Source: Ignavibacteriales bacterium UBA6490 (GTDB taxonomy: Bacteria > Bacteroidota > Ignavibacteria > Ignavibacteriales > Ignavibacteriaceae). Taken from it: a stretch of DNA of 10,414 nucleotides. The position numbers and the translations under genes are program-made. Under the pieces are notes generated by a model. That model had not been told where the DNA came from and searched no databases. It was given only the letters and a program-made list of their open reading frames with translations. The stretch is taken from assembly GCA_002435365.1 (NCBI GenBank), contig DJMM01000042.1, positions 69,095 through 79,508 of the forward strand. The letters run 5' to 3'. This document shows positions 1-6,391 of the stretch, piece by piece; positions within the stretch are counted from its first letter, which is position 1; the number at the start of each line of letters is the position of its first letter.

Positions 1-1418
1 AGATCGGTAATTTCTGCAAGCGACAGGCCTTCTGCGCGGTACAGCGCCATAAGGCGGGTCATGGACACCAGGATTTTTTCGCCGCTGTATTTTGTTCCTA
101 TAAGATCTTCAATTGCTCTATATGCGGTATTCTCATTTATAAAATTCAAGCCCTGCAGATTTATCCCCCTGATAAAGGGTGTTTCTGTATAAACAAGCCG
201 CAGCGACGTAAAGTTTTTGTCGTGCGCTATAACTGCTTTGAGGTTTTCATAATCGCCGCTGCTGAAAAGAGAATAAAGATCAGACAGTATTTCCCGGTTT
301 GAAACCGAATCCATAACAGCATACTTCTTTTGAAGCTCTCTTTCAATTCCAACTGAGGTGGGATTCTCCCGAATATCTTTTATGTAAAGTGTCTTTTCGC
401 AAAGGTTTATGTATTTAAGTGAATCAATTTCTCTTCTGATTTTTTCTGTTAAACCCGTGGCCGATTTATACCCCGCCTCAATAAGCGAGTCAAGATTAGA
501 AAAATCTGTTGCGGATTTTCCTTTAACATCCGGAACTATAACAATGTCTGCGTCTTCAAGCTGCTCCTGGTTTAATATTTTCATCGGAATACTGACAACC
601 TGGTCTGCAACTGTCCATGGAAGATTTAATTCCTCGAGCTTGTGCAGGGAGGACGTGGTGTTAACGGCCACAACATAATCGCCTCCCATTTTTCTTGCAG
701 TTGCAACAGGAATATTTGCAACAAGACCGCCATCAACTAAAATCATCGTATCCAGTCTAACCGGTGAAAGGAAAAATGAAACGCTGGAACTTGCGCGCAT
801 GGCCTGGCTGAGTGATCCGCTGCTTATAACAACCGGATTGCCGGTTACCAGGTCTGTACATACTGCCCGGAAATTTGTTTTCAATCTGTCGAAGTCGGCA
901 TTAGTGTGTACCGGGGCCTGAAGCACCAGAAGATTAAGATAATTTGAAAGTTTCTGCCCGCTATTGAACGAAGTAGGAATAATCGGGGTTAAACCTTTTA
1001 ACCTCAGAGAGAATACCGCCTTGTCCTCGGTAATTTTCTGATCAATAAAAAGGTCGGTCCTGTTTGTCTGCCTGTCGATGGAAAGAAGGTTGTCCCAATC
1101 CGTATTCTTAACGATTGAATCAAGCTGGTCTGTTGAATACCCGGCAGAATATAATCCCCCTATAATGCTCCCCATGCTGGTTCCGGCAATAATATCGATA
1201 TCTATACCGGCCTCTTCAAAAGCCTTAAGAACCCCTATCTGTGCAATTCCTCTTGAGCCTCCGCCGCTGAGTGCAACTGCCAAGACTGGTTGAGTGGCTG
1301 GTATTTTTTTTGTCAACCCAAAGGGAAGGTTTTTAATCCTGTAATCCACGGACAGTGTCTGATCCTGTGGGTGGACGGAAATGAATAACGCCAGAAAGAT
1401 GAAGAATATCTTTTTCAT
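1..1418 (-). CDS. Patatin-like phospholipase with signal peptide and POTRA-like segment (C-terminus beyond window)
   Basis: The reading frame enters from the left edge and starts at ATG 1418, giving the first 472 residues. The N-terminus (MKKIFFIFLALFISV) looks like a signal peptide, although no clear signal peptidase site is seen. The patatin domain spans about residues 45-300. It has the oxyanion-hole motif GGGSRG (52-57), the nucleophile elbow GTSMG with Ser81, and the DGG motif with Asp229 of the Ser-Asp dyad. It should therefore be an active lipid acyl hydrolase. From about residue 413 the pattern (PFIRGINLQGLNF, then GTKYSGEKI and LYRAEGLSLAEI) resembles a POTRA domain. In known PlpD-like and Bacteroidetes-type patatins this precedes an outer-membrane beta barrel; that part would lie outside the window. 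No Shine-Dalgarno is evident. It lies 45 nt after yidC on the same strand, so it may be read through from that operon. The exact lipid substrate cannot be told. Confidence 0.93.
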   Translation of the reverse strand, partial: MKKIFFIFLALFISVHPQDQTLSVDYRIKNLPFGLTKKIPATQPVLAVALSGGGSRGIAQIGVLKAFEEAGIDIDIIAGTSMGSIIGGLYSAGYSTDQLDSIVKNTDWDNLLSIDRQTNRTDLFIDQKITEDKAVFSLRLKGLTPIIPTSFNSGQKLSNYLNLLVLQAPVHTNADFDRLKTNFRAVCTDLVTGNPVVISSGSLSQAMRASSSVSFFLSPVRLDTMILVDGGLVANIPVATARKMGGDYVVAVNTTSSLHKLEELNLPWTVADQVVSIPMKILNQEQLEDADIVIVPDVKGKSATDFSNLDSLIEAGYKSATGLTEKIRREIDSLKYINLCEKTLYIKDIRENPTSVGIERELQKKYAVMDSVSNREILSDLYSLFSSGDYENLKAVIAHDKNFTSLRLVYTETPFIRGINLQGLNFINENTAYRAIEDLIGTKYSGEKILVSMTRLMALYRAEGLSLAEITD

Positions 1419-1432
1419 ATTGGTGTTTTGGC

Positions 1433-1454
1433 AGCGGGGCTATTGTCCCCCGCT
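1433..1454 (-). other. Hairpin between yidC and the patatin gene
   Basis: The arms AGCGGGG and CCCCGCT (1433-1439 and 1448-1454) form a perfect 7-bp stem with an 8-nt loop. Read on the minus strand, the stem begins 9 nt after the yidC stop and ends 14 nt before the patatin ATG. It is not followed by a T-run in that direction (GCCAAAACACC), so it is not a classic intrinsic terminator. It could mark an mRNA processing end, protect the upstream mRNA, or weaken expression of the downstream gene. The role is inference. Confidence 0.5.
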
Positions 1455-1463
1455 ACCAGCTAA

Positions 1464-3317
1464 TCAGAATTTTTTCTTTTTTCTTTGCTGCTGCTGTGCT
1501 TTGGCGTTTTGTTCAGCCGCTTCCATAAGCCGCTGCATAAATCCGCCTCTTTTTTTCTGCGTCTTAACGGGCTCAAGAACAAGATCGCTGTGTTTGTGGT
1601 TAATGTAATACTGCTGTGCAATAGAAAAAATATTAAACATAAAATAATATAGGTTCAGTCCTGACGGAAAACTCATAAACATCAGCGTAAGGAAAATCGG
1701 CATTATATAAACCAGTCCCTGCTGTTTCGGATCCTTTACGCTCATTTTCTGCTGAACAAATGTAGTAATGCCCATGAGCAGGGCAAGGCCGCTTATCTGG
1801 TTTATTCCGAACAACGGAAGTTTGAACGACATATCATAAATTACATCGGGACGCGAGAGATCGGTTATCCACAGTATAAACGGCTGCTGTCTTAAATCAA
1901 TTGCAACCTGGAATAATCCCCATAATGCAACAAAAATCGGCATTTGAAGAATAAGCGGGAGACAGCCTCCGGCGGGATTTATTCCGTATGTGCTGTAAAG
2001 AGCCATGGTCTCCTTGTTCATTTTCTGCGGATCATCCTTATACTTCTCTTTGATTTCTGCCATCTTGGGCTGAAGCATCTGCATTTTTTTCATCGACTGA
2101 TAGCTGCTTTTCGTAAGCGGATACAGCACAAATTTTATTATCAGCGAAAAGACAATTATTACAAAGCCGTAATTCGGTATAAATGTATGCAAAAAGGTAA
2201 ACAGGGGCAGCAATATATATTCCGCAATCGGGCGGACTATAAACTTCAGCCCGAAAAAGCTTCCGAAATCCACGATCGCTTCGAAGTTGCGGTTATATTC
2301 CTTAAGTATATCATAATCAACCGGACCGATATAAACCGTAAACGATCTCTTTTCGTAATCAGTGTTTCTAAAAGGAATAATAAGTCTGCCGCTGTAATTT
2401 TCGCGCAGACCGGCGTTCTCATACGAGGATCTTGTTCCCTTTATATATGCGCCTTCGATATCTGACTTATCTGGGGAAATTATCACTGAAAAATATTTGT
2501 TCCTGATGCCCAGCCAGTCAACCTGACCGCTGAAATCTTTTTCAACCGTTTCACCAACGCTCGAGGCATCCAGAATAACCTGCTCCCCGCCGTAAAAAAC
2601 ACTGGCATTAGAAAAATTTGCCTCGTCAACAGAATTAAGTTCTACAAAACGAATACCGCTGTCCCACACCAGGTCGTACGTGTTGTTGCTTATAAGGTTC
2701 TGCATTCCTTTCAGCTCAATATCTGTTTTGATACTGTAGCGGTTACCGTAAACAGTAAATATTTTTTTTATTTCGCCCCCGCTGGTTGAGGGAAGGGAAA
2801 ACACGAGCTGAAGCGAGTCCCCGCCTGATAATTTAAAATCCTTTTTGCTTCCGCTATAGTTAAAAAGCGCTGCTGAGGTCTGAATCGCTTTACCGTCTGC
2901 GGTAACGAACGCAAGATCCGGGGCGTTTCCTTTTGAATAATTAATTAATTGGACTTTAGATTCCTTTATCGGCAGTTCGCCATTGGTGCCGGCAGAATAC
3001 CAGTTGTTATATTTCTTAAGAAAATATTTGTGGAAATTTGCGCCCTTTGTGCTTATCTCAAATTTTACAACATCATTTTCAACCGTAATGATATCCCCTC
3101 CGCCCTTGCCCGAAGCGAAGTATTCCCCCATATCGGGAGCTTCCTTTTTCACCGGGGCAACAGTATCTTTGTCAACAACCGGCGGCGGTTCTTTTTTTAC
3201 TATCGTGGTATCCTGTGCCGAGGGTGGCTGTTCTACCGGCTCCGGGGTGTTAATGTAGAGCCAGATTATAAGAATAGCTCCAATTAATACGAATGCTAAT
3301 ATTGTTTTTCTGTCCAT
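1464..3317 (-). CDS. yidC: Membrane protein insertase YidC (Oxa1 family)
   Basis: YidC inserts and folds inner-membrane proteins, alone or with SecYEG. The 617-residue product has the gram-negative layout. There is an N-terminal membrane anchor (about 7-23) and a proline/charge-rich linker (25-62). A periplasmic beta domain (about 75-340) is followed by the conserved five-helix core (about 360-575), with the cytosolic helical hairpin at about 403-445. Recognisable core blocks are YPLTKSSYQSMKKMQMLQPK (399-418), NPAGGCLPLILQMPIFVALW (447-466) and FPSGLNLYYF (550-559). The charged groove residue, Arg366 in E. coli, aligns with Lys395 here (IIKFVLYPLTK). The tail (586-617) is rich in Lys and Gln, as in ribosome-contacting YidC tails. 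Start ATG 3317 lies 13 nt after the yidD stop. The gene belongs to the rpmH-rnpA-yidD-yidC block conserved in many bacteria. Confidence 0.98.
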   Translation of the reverse strand: MDRKTILAFVLIGAILIIWLYINTPEPVEQPPSAQDTTIVKKEPPPVVDKDTVAPVKKEAPDMGEYFASGKGGGDIITVENDVVKFEISTKGANFHKYFLKKYNNWYSAGTNGELPIKESKVQLINYSKGNAPDLAFVTADGKAIQTSAALFNYSGSKKDFKLSGGDSLQLVFSLPSTSGGEIKKIFTVYGNRYSIKTDIELKGMQNLISNNTYDLVWDSGIRFVELNSVDEANFSNASVFYGGEQVILDASSVGETVEKDFSGQVDWLGIRNKYFSVIISPDKSDIEGAYIKGTRSSYENAGLRENYSGRLIIPFRNTDYEKRSFTVYIGPVDYDILKEYNRNFEAIVDFGSFFGLKFIVRPIAEYILLPLFTFLHTFIPNYGFVIIVFSLIIKFVLYPLTKSSYQSMKKMQMLQPKMAEIKEKYKDDPQKMNKETMALYSTYGINPAGGCLPLILQMPIFVALWGLFQVAIDLRQQPFILWITDLSRPDVIYDMSFKLPLFGINQISGLALLMGITTFVQQKMSVKDPKQQGLVYIMPIFLTLMFMSFPSGLNLYYFMFNIFSIAQQYYINHKHSDLVLEPVKTQKKRGGFMQRLMEAAEQNAKAQQQQRKKKKF

Positions 3318-3330
3318 CTCAATTCCATAA

Positions 3331-3540
3331 TTATTCTACTGGATCGTATCCCCCTTTATTAAAGGGGTTGCAGCGTAAAATACGGTACGCCGCTTTTAAC
3401 GAACCTTTTAAAACTCCATGCTTGTTAACTGCTTGAATGGCATACTCTGAACACGTCGGCTGAAATCTGCAGGATGGCGGAAACAGAGGGGATATAAGTT
3501 TTTGGTAAATTCTTATAATGCCCGTAAAAACGATCCTCAT
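3331..3540 (-). CDS. yidD: Membrane protein insertion efficiency factor YidD
   Basis: This is a small 69-residue protein of the YidD family (formerly DUF37), which assists membrane insertion alongside YidC at the inner face of the membrane. The diagnostic pattern is present: an N-terminal amphipathic segment (IIRIYQKLISPLFPPSC), then CRFQPTCSEYAIQAV with two of the conserved cysteines, and the C-terminal RILRCNPFNKGGYDPV containing another. The length is typical. Its ATG overlaps the rnpA stop codon by 4 nt (ATGA), so translation is probably coupled. It ends 13 nt before yidC. No unusual residues are seen. Confidence 0.97.
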   Translation of the reverse strand: MRIVFTGIIRIYQKLISPLFPPSCRFQPTCSEYAIQAVNKHGVLKGSLKAAYRILRCNPFNKGGYDPVE

Positions 3541-3929
3541 TTTGCTCCTGTCATTTTGCTCATTAAATCAACAACTGCCGGCGCTATCTCATCATAACAG
3601 ATTTTTTTGTTGTCCTTCTGATTGAGGCGGTGAGGTAAAAAGACTACTTTGATTGATAAATCTTTTTTTAATGAAAACTCTACAAGAGTTTGCTTGTTCA
3701 ACCTGTAGGCTTCCCGAAGAAGCCGTTTTAACCTGTTTCGCCATACGGCATTACCGTTTTTTTTCGAAACTGCAGCAGCAAATTTTACTCCCGCATTACC
3801 GGCTTCAAGAATATAATTTGCTTTTATTTTCTGATCATATGAAAAGATTGTGCTGCCGTACGTAAATATCTTTTCAAAAATCTTTTTGCTTTTTATTCTT
3901 TCCGCTGAGGAAAGACCAAAACGCTTCAC
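3537..3929 (-). CDS. rnpA: Ribonuclease P protein component
   Basis: This is the protein subunit of RNase P, which binds the catalytic RNA and the pre-tRNA 5' leader during tRNA maturation. The product is 130 residues. The family signature RNRLKRLLREAYR (64-76) carries the RNR box, and an aromatic/basic beta-sheet region precedes it (KIKANYILEAG and VKFAAAVSKKNGNAVWRN). The start is GTG at 3929, 8 nt after the rpmH stop. An ATG overlapping this position is out of frame and closes at once on TGA. A GGGAG lies just upstream but only about 2 nt from the GTG, so translational coupling to rpmH is likely. The N-terminus (KRFGLSSAERIKSKKIFEKIF) matches the usual RnpA opening, which supports this start. 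The RNase P RNA gene was not found here. Confidence 0.97.
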   Translation of the reverse strand: MKRFGLSSAERIKSKKIFEKIFTYGSTIFSYDQKIKANYILEAGNAGVKFAAAVSKKNGNAVWRNRLKRLLREAYRLNKQTLVEFSLKKDLSIKVVFLPHRLNQKDNKKICYDEIAPAVVDLMSKMTGAK

Positions 3930-3937
3930 ATCTCCCG

Positions 3938-4081
3938 CTATTCGTCGCTGACTGTTAGTTTTTTTCTGCCATCAGCGCGTCTTCTTGAAAGCACTCTGCG
4001 GCCGTTCTTGGTTTTCATTCTTTCCCTAAAGCCATGCTTGTTTTTTCTTTTCCTGTTCGATGGCTGAAATGTTCTTTTCAT
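3938..4081 (-). CDS. rpmH: 50S ribosomal protein L34
   Basis: This short gene was found by translating the minus strand. It encodes 47 residues beginning MKRTFQPSNRKRKNKHGFRE and continuing with RMKTKNGRRVLSRRRADGRK, the near-invariant L34 sequence (residues 1-40). L34 is a basic protein of the large ribosomal subunit that is buried in 23S rRNA. ATG 4081 has a GGAG (4088-4091) 6 nt upstream. It is the first gene of the leftward block, and its divergence from dnaA across the origin is a classic bacterial arrangement. The C-terminus (KKLTVSDE) is a few residues longer than the most compact versions, which is common. Confidence 0.98.
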   Translation of the reverse strand: MKRTFQPSNRKRKNKHGFRERMKTKNGRRVLSRRRADGRKKLTVSDE

Positions 4082-4087
4082 TAATAA

Positions 4088-4091
4088 CTCC
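4088..4091 (-). promoter_or_regulatory. Shine-Dalgarno site for rpmH
   Basis: GGAG on the minus strand stands 6 nt before the rpmH ATG, an ideal spacing. Together with the AAGGAG at dnaN it shows that this organism uses Shine-Dalgarno sites at least at some operon heads, unlike many Bacteroidota. Confidence 0.7.
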
Positions 4092-4108
4092 GATAATAAA
4101 AGATCCTA

Positions 4109-4137
4109 AAAATAGCTAACTATGCCATATTTTACAA
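4109..4137 (-). promoter_or_regulatory. Possible sigma70-type promoter for the rpmH block
   Basis: On the minus strand TTGTAA (4137-4132) is followed after 17 nt by TATTTT (4114-4109). Each hexamer matches 4 of 6 consensus bases. The predicted transcript would start about 20 nt before the rpmH ATG. In such AT-rich DNA a match of this quality can arise by chance, so this is only a candidate. Confidence 0.3.
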
Positions 4138-4213
4138 GATCATTTCAAATAATTAATAATTTGCGCTTCTTTCACATATTATCGCCTATTATTGAAAAAT
4201 TAATTTGCAGGGA

Positions 4214-4222
4214 TGTAAATAA
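4214..4222 (-). promoter_or_regulatory. Degenerate DnaA box
   Basis: TGTAAATAA matches TGTGGATAA at 7 of 9 positions. It is followed by CTTT exactly as the perfect box at 4272 is, so the shared unit ATGTRRATAACTTT extends beyond the box itself. That shared flank is the reason to list it despite the mismatches. Confidence 0.35.
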
Positions 4223-4271
4223 CTTTATATTTTTTGGTGCATTTGGATGTGCCCAAAACCCGTTAATATAA

Positions 4272-4280
4272 TGTGGATAA
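4272..4280 (-). promoter_or_regulatory. Perfect DnaA box
   Basis: TGTGGATAA is the exact complement of the consensus DnaA binding site TTATCCACA. It lies in the rpmH-dnaA gap, 220 bp before the dnaA start, and only 8 bp from a 17-bp palindrome. Confidence 0.75.
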
Positions 4281-4288
4281 CTTTCTTC

Positions 4289-4305
4289 TGTGAAAACGTT
4301 TCACA
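4289..4305. promoter_or_regulatory. 17-bp palindrome, possible regulator operator
   Basis: TGTGAAA and TTTCACA (4289-4295 and 4299-4305) flank a 3-bp centre, ACG, as a perfect inverted repeat. Size and symmetry fit a dimeric regulator site: the core is reminiscent of LacI-family operators and the TGTGA ends of CRP/FNR-type sites. It lies 8 bp after a perfect DnaA box. Which protein binds, and whether it affects rpmH, dnaA or the origin, is unknown. Confidence 0.4.
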
Positions 4306-4415
4306 AATCCCCGGGATTAAAATACGCTTCAGGAGTTCGTTAAATTGTGGCCAATCCGGAAAAAGAACCCCGTAACTCCTTTGTCTGTAGTGTTTTGTGG
4401 CGGTTTACTTAATGT

Positions 4416-4428
4416 TAACAAATTGTTA
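4416..4428. promoter_or_regulatory. 13-bp palindrome upstream of dnaA
   Basis: TAACAA and TTGTTA flank a single A as a perfect inverted repeat, about 72 bp before the dnaA start. It could be an operator, but short AT-rich palindromes also occur by chance. Confidence 0.25.
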
Positions 4429-4499
4429 GTATCGGTTTTGGGGGTTGTGTCGAAATAGTTGTTTTTTGAGATTAATCAGTAAAATTTTAACTTTTCTCT

Positions 4500-4508
4500 T
4501 GTGGATAA
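4500..4508 (-). promoter_or_regulatory. Perfect DnaA box overlapping the dnaA start codon
   Basis: TGTGGATAA includes the GTG start at 4501-4503 and the next codons. A box at this place could let DnaA repress its own gene by blocking transcription, or it could be part of the origin. The motif match is exact; the regulatory role is inferred from known dnaA autoregulation. Confidence 0.65.
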
Positions 4509-5910
4509 ATTACAAATGTTCGTTCAAGAAAATAATGATTCGGGAAATTCGCTTTCTCACTCCGTGATCTGGAAAGAATGCCTGAAACAGATAAAAGAGA
4601 ATGTCACTCTGATGACATACAACACCTGGTTCCTGCCAATAAAGCCCCTGGAACTGAAAAATTCAACATTAAAGATTCAGCTGCCGAGCAATTTTTTCTG
4701 GGAGTGGATTGATGAACACTATAACACCCTGATTAACAGAATAATAAAAGATATTCTTGGTTCGGGCGCGAAACTTGAATTTGTAATTAAGGATGACCCC
4801 GAACTCGATTTTAAAAGTAAACCGGAGGATCCTCCCCGAAAAAACAACACTGCTCCCGCCAAAGCAAAGCCGGAATTTGAATCCTGTCTGAATCCCCGCT
4901 ATACGTTTGATAATTTTATAAAGGGTGAGGGAAATCAGCTTGCCCGCGCCGCTGCCGGTGCTATTGCAGATAATCCGGGCGGAACCTCGTTCAACCCGCT
5001 TTTTGTTTACGGTGGTGTCGGACTGGGTAAAACCCATCTTGTACAGGCCATCGGAAACAAGATAATAAAAGGCTTTCCTGAAAAAAGGATTATTTATCTT
5101 TCATCAGACCAGTTTACTGTGGAGTTTGTTGAGGCGATACAATCCAACAAGATAAACGAGTTTTCCGGTTTTTACCGAAGTATGGACGTTTTAATTATAG
5201 ACGATATTCAGTTCCTTACCGGCAAAGAAAAGACACAGGATCTTTTCTTTCATATTTTTAACACGCTCCATCAATCAAGAAAACAGATAATTCTTTCAAG
5301 CGATAAGCCCCCCAAGGATTTGAAGGGTTTGGATGAGCGCCTGATCTCCCGGTTCCAGTGGGGTCTTGCCGCCGATATACAGCCCCCTGATCTTGAAACA
5401 AGAATTGCGATTCTTAAGCGCAAAGCGGACGATTACGGAATGACAATATCCTCGGTGATACTGGAATATATAGCAACCAATATAACTTCTAATATAAGGG
5501 AGCTGGAAGGCTGCCTGATCAAACTTCTTGCAAATGCGTCCTTAAATTCAAAAGAGATTTCTTTGGATCTTGCCAAGAGAACGGTAAAGGAAATTGCTAC
5601 TGACAGAAAGGTTAATATTACTATTGAAAATATTACCAAAGCCGTATGTAACTACCTTAATATCGATGAAAATAAACTGAGGGATAAAACCCGAAAAAAA
5701 GAAGTTGTGCTTGCTCGCCAGCTGGCTATGTTTCTCTCAAAGGAGTTGACAAAATCCTCTTTGAAATCAATCGGTTTGAATTTTGGCGGACGTGATCACT
5801 CCACTGTAATCCACGCCTGCTCTGCGATCGAACAAAATATGCTCCTCGACAATTCGCTTAAGGACCTGGTAGATGCCCTTAGAACAAAAATAGAGATCAG
5901 CAGCACCTAG
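4501..5910 (+). CDS. dnaA: Chromosomal replication initiator protein DnaA
   Basis: DnaA binds DnaA boxes at oriC, forms an ATP-dependent filament that opens the DNA, and brings in the helicase. The 469-residue product has all four domains: domain I (about 22-90, WKECLKQIKENVTLMTYNTW), a short linker domain II (about 100-130), AAA+ domain III (about 131-345) and DNA-binding domain IV (about 370-469). Key sites are Walker A GGVGLGKT (171-178), Walker B LIIDDIQFL (231-239), Arg284 in RLISRF as the likely arginine finger, sensor II Arg333 in NIRELEG, and the DnaA signature GGRDHSTVIHAC (429-440). The start is uncertain. GTG 4501 lies inside a perfect DnaA box and lacks a Shine-Dalgarno. ATG 4516 is in frame, loses only five residues and leaves domain I intact. 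A stop at 4480 rules out any start further upstream than the GTG region. Confidence 0.98.
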   Translation: MDKLQMFVQENNDSGNSLSHSVIWKECLKQIKENVTLMTYNTWFLPIKPLELKNSTLKIQLPSNFFWEWIDEHYNTLINRIIKDILGSGAKLEFVIKDDPELDFKSKPEDPPRKNNTAPAKAKPEFESCLNPRYTFDNFIKGEGNQLARAAAGAIADNPGGTSFNPLFVYGGVGLGKTHLVQAIGNKIIKGFPEKRIIYLSSDQFTVEFVEAIQSNKINEFSGFYRSMDVLIIDDIQFLTGKEKTQDLFFHIFNTLHQSRKQIILSSDKPPKDLKGLDERLISRFQWGLAADIQPPDLETRIAILKRKADDYGMTISSVILEYIATNITSNIRELEGCLIKLLANASLNSKEISLDLAKRTVKEIATDRKVNITIENITKAVCNYLNIDENKLRDKTRKKEVVLARQLAMFLSKELTKSSLKSIGLNFGGRDHSTVIHACSAIEQNMLLDNSLKDLVDALRTKIEISST

Positions 5911-5971
5911 CTTTTCTCCCTTGGGTTAATTGGTTCTTTTGCGCATGCCGTTGATTCAATTAATTCTGCTT

Positions 5972-6134
5972 GCTGGGCCCCTGGAAAGGATATCCGGCTT
6001 TTTGTTGATATTGTGCTTCCGCAACGGTACGGGCGGGCTATTCTCCGGTCTCTTCCGGCTCACTGACCGCCCGGTTTGGCTGTCTGTTCCAGAGCTAAGC
6101 CTTAAATGCTTTTTTGCTTTCAGGTCCCCACAGC
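5972..6134. other. GC-richer element with nested inverted repeats, possible structured RNA
   Basis: An outer imperfect pairing joins 5972-5988 (GCTGGGCCCCTGGAAAG) to 6117-6134 (CTTTCAGGTCCCCACAGC). Inside are GGCTT/AAGCC (5996-6000 with 6097-6101), a perfect 7-bp CGGGCGG/CCGCCCG (6030-6036 with 6067-6073) and a CCGG/CCGG hairpin (6045-6058). A small local hairpin is possible around 6083-6093. The pairings are compatible with one branched fold on either strand. It starts 61 nt after the dnaA stop. It could be the 3' end or terminator of the dnaA transcript, a small RNA, or a remnant. I do not recognise a known RNA family in it. Confidence 0.4.
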
Positions 6135-6243
6135 ACTAGATATGACAAGTAAATTATTAAAACGGTTAAATCATAATGTTTTTGGTTAATGGATTTAGAA
6201 TAAAATCTTTTCTTTAAATAACGGTTTAACGGCGTTAATAACC

Positions 6244-6252
6244 TGTTGATAA
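6244..6252 (-). promoter_or_regulatory. Near-consensus DnaA box 1 of the dnaA-dnaN gap
   Basis: TGTTGATAA is the complement of TTATCAACA, one mismatch from TTATCCACA. The same variant recurs 22 bp further on in the same orientation, close to two helical turns, which argues for cooperative DnaA binding. Confidence 0.55.
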
Positions 6253-6265
6253 TAATGCTTTTTCT

Positions 6266-6274
6266 TGTTGATAA
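6266..6274 (-). promoter_or_regulatory. Near-consensus DnaA box 2 of the dnaA-dnaN gap
   Basis: This is a second TGTTGATAA, identical to the one 22 bp upstream and in the same orientation. It is preceded by TTCT rather than the ACC of the first copy, so the repeat is limited to the box. Confidence 0.55.
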
Positions 6275-6321
6275 GACAGCCTGGATTAACATCTGTTGTT
6301 TGTTTGTAGTAAAGGGTTTGT

Positions 6322-6330
6322 TTGTCCACA
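6322..6330 (+). promoter_or_regulatory. Near-consensus DnaA box 3, opposite orientation
   Basis: TTGTCCACA matches TTATCCACA at 8 of 9 positions and points toward the AT-rich triplet tract, which begins 73 bp downstream. It is the nearest strong box to that tract. Confidence 0.55.
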
Positions 6331-6391
6331 TTTTTCAATGTTTCTTTCTGCTTAAAAACAAATAATTTTAAGGTTGTCTGCACATATAAAC

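Larger units (their letters stand above)
4082..4500. other. Noncoding rpmH-dnaA divergent region, likely one part of oriC
   Basis: This 419-bp stretch between the divergent rpmH and dnaA starts has no credible reading frame. It contains a perfect DnaA box (4272-4280) and a degenerate box 58 bp earlier (4214-4222, TGTAAATAA). The two copies share the longer pattern ATGTRRATAACTTT. A looser box TGTGGCCAA (4346-4354) matches 7 of 9 bases. There is also a 17-bp palindrome (4289-4305) and a 13-bp palindrome (4416-4428). It must also carry the promoters of both divergent blocks. I could not identify a convincing dnaA promoter. The location beside dnaA and rpmH is where many bacteria keep all or part of oriC. 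Confidence 0.65.

Noticed and set aside
1944..2465. 173-residue plus-strand open frame inside yidC
   Set aside because: It is antisense to a well-conserved YidC region and has no family pattern of its own.
5990..6135. SRP RNA, 6S RNA or tRNA in the GC-richer element
   Set aside because: A short GGTCAG...CCGGAAG run on the minus strand recalls the SRP RNA apical loop, but the flanking stem does not pair correctly and the conserved 3' side is missing. No tRNA cloverleaf or 6S bubble was seen.
5930..6139. 69-residue open frame after dnaA on the plus strand
   Set aside because: It starts with TTG and has no ribosome site. The product shows no recognisable pattern, and the sequence is better explained by the inverted repeats it spans.
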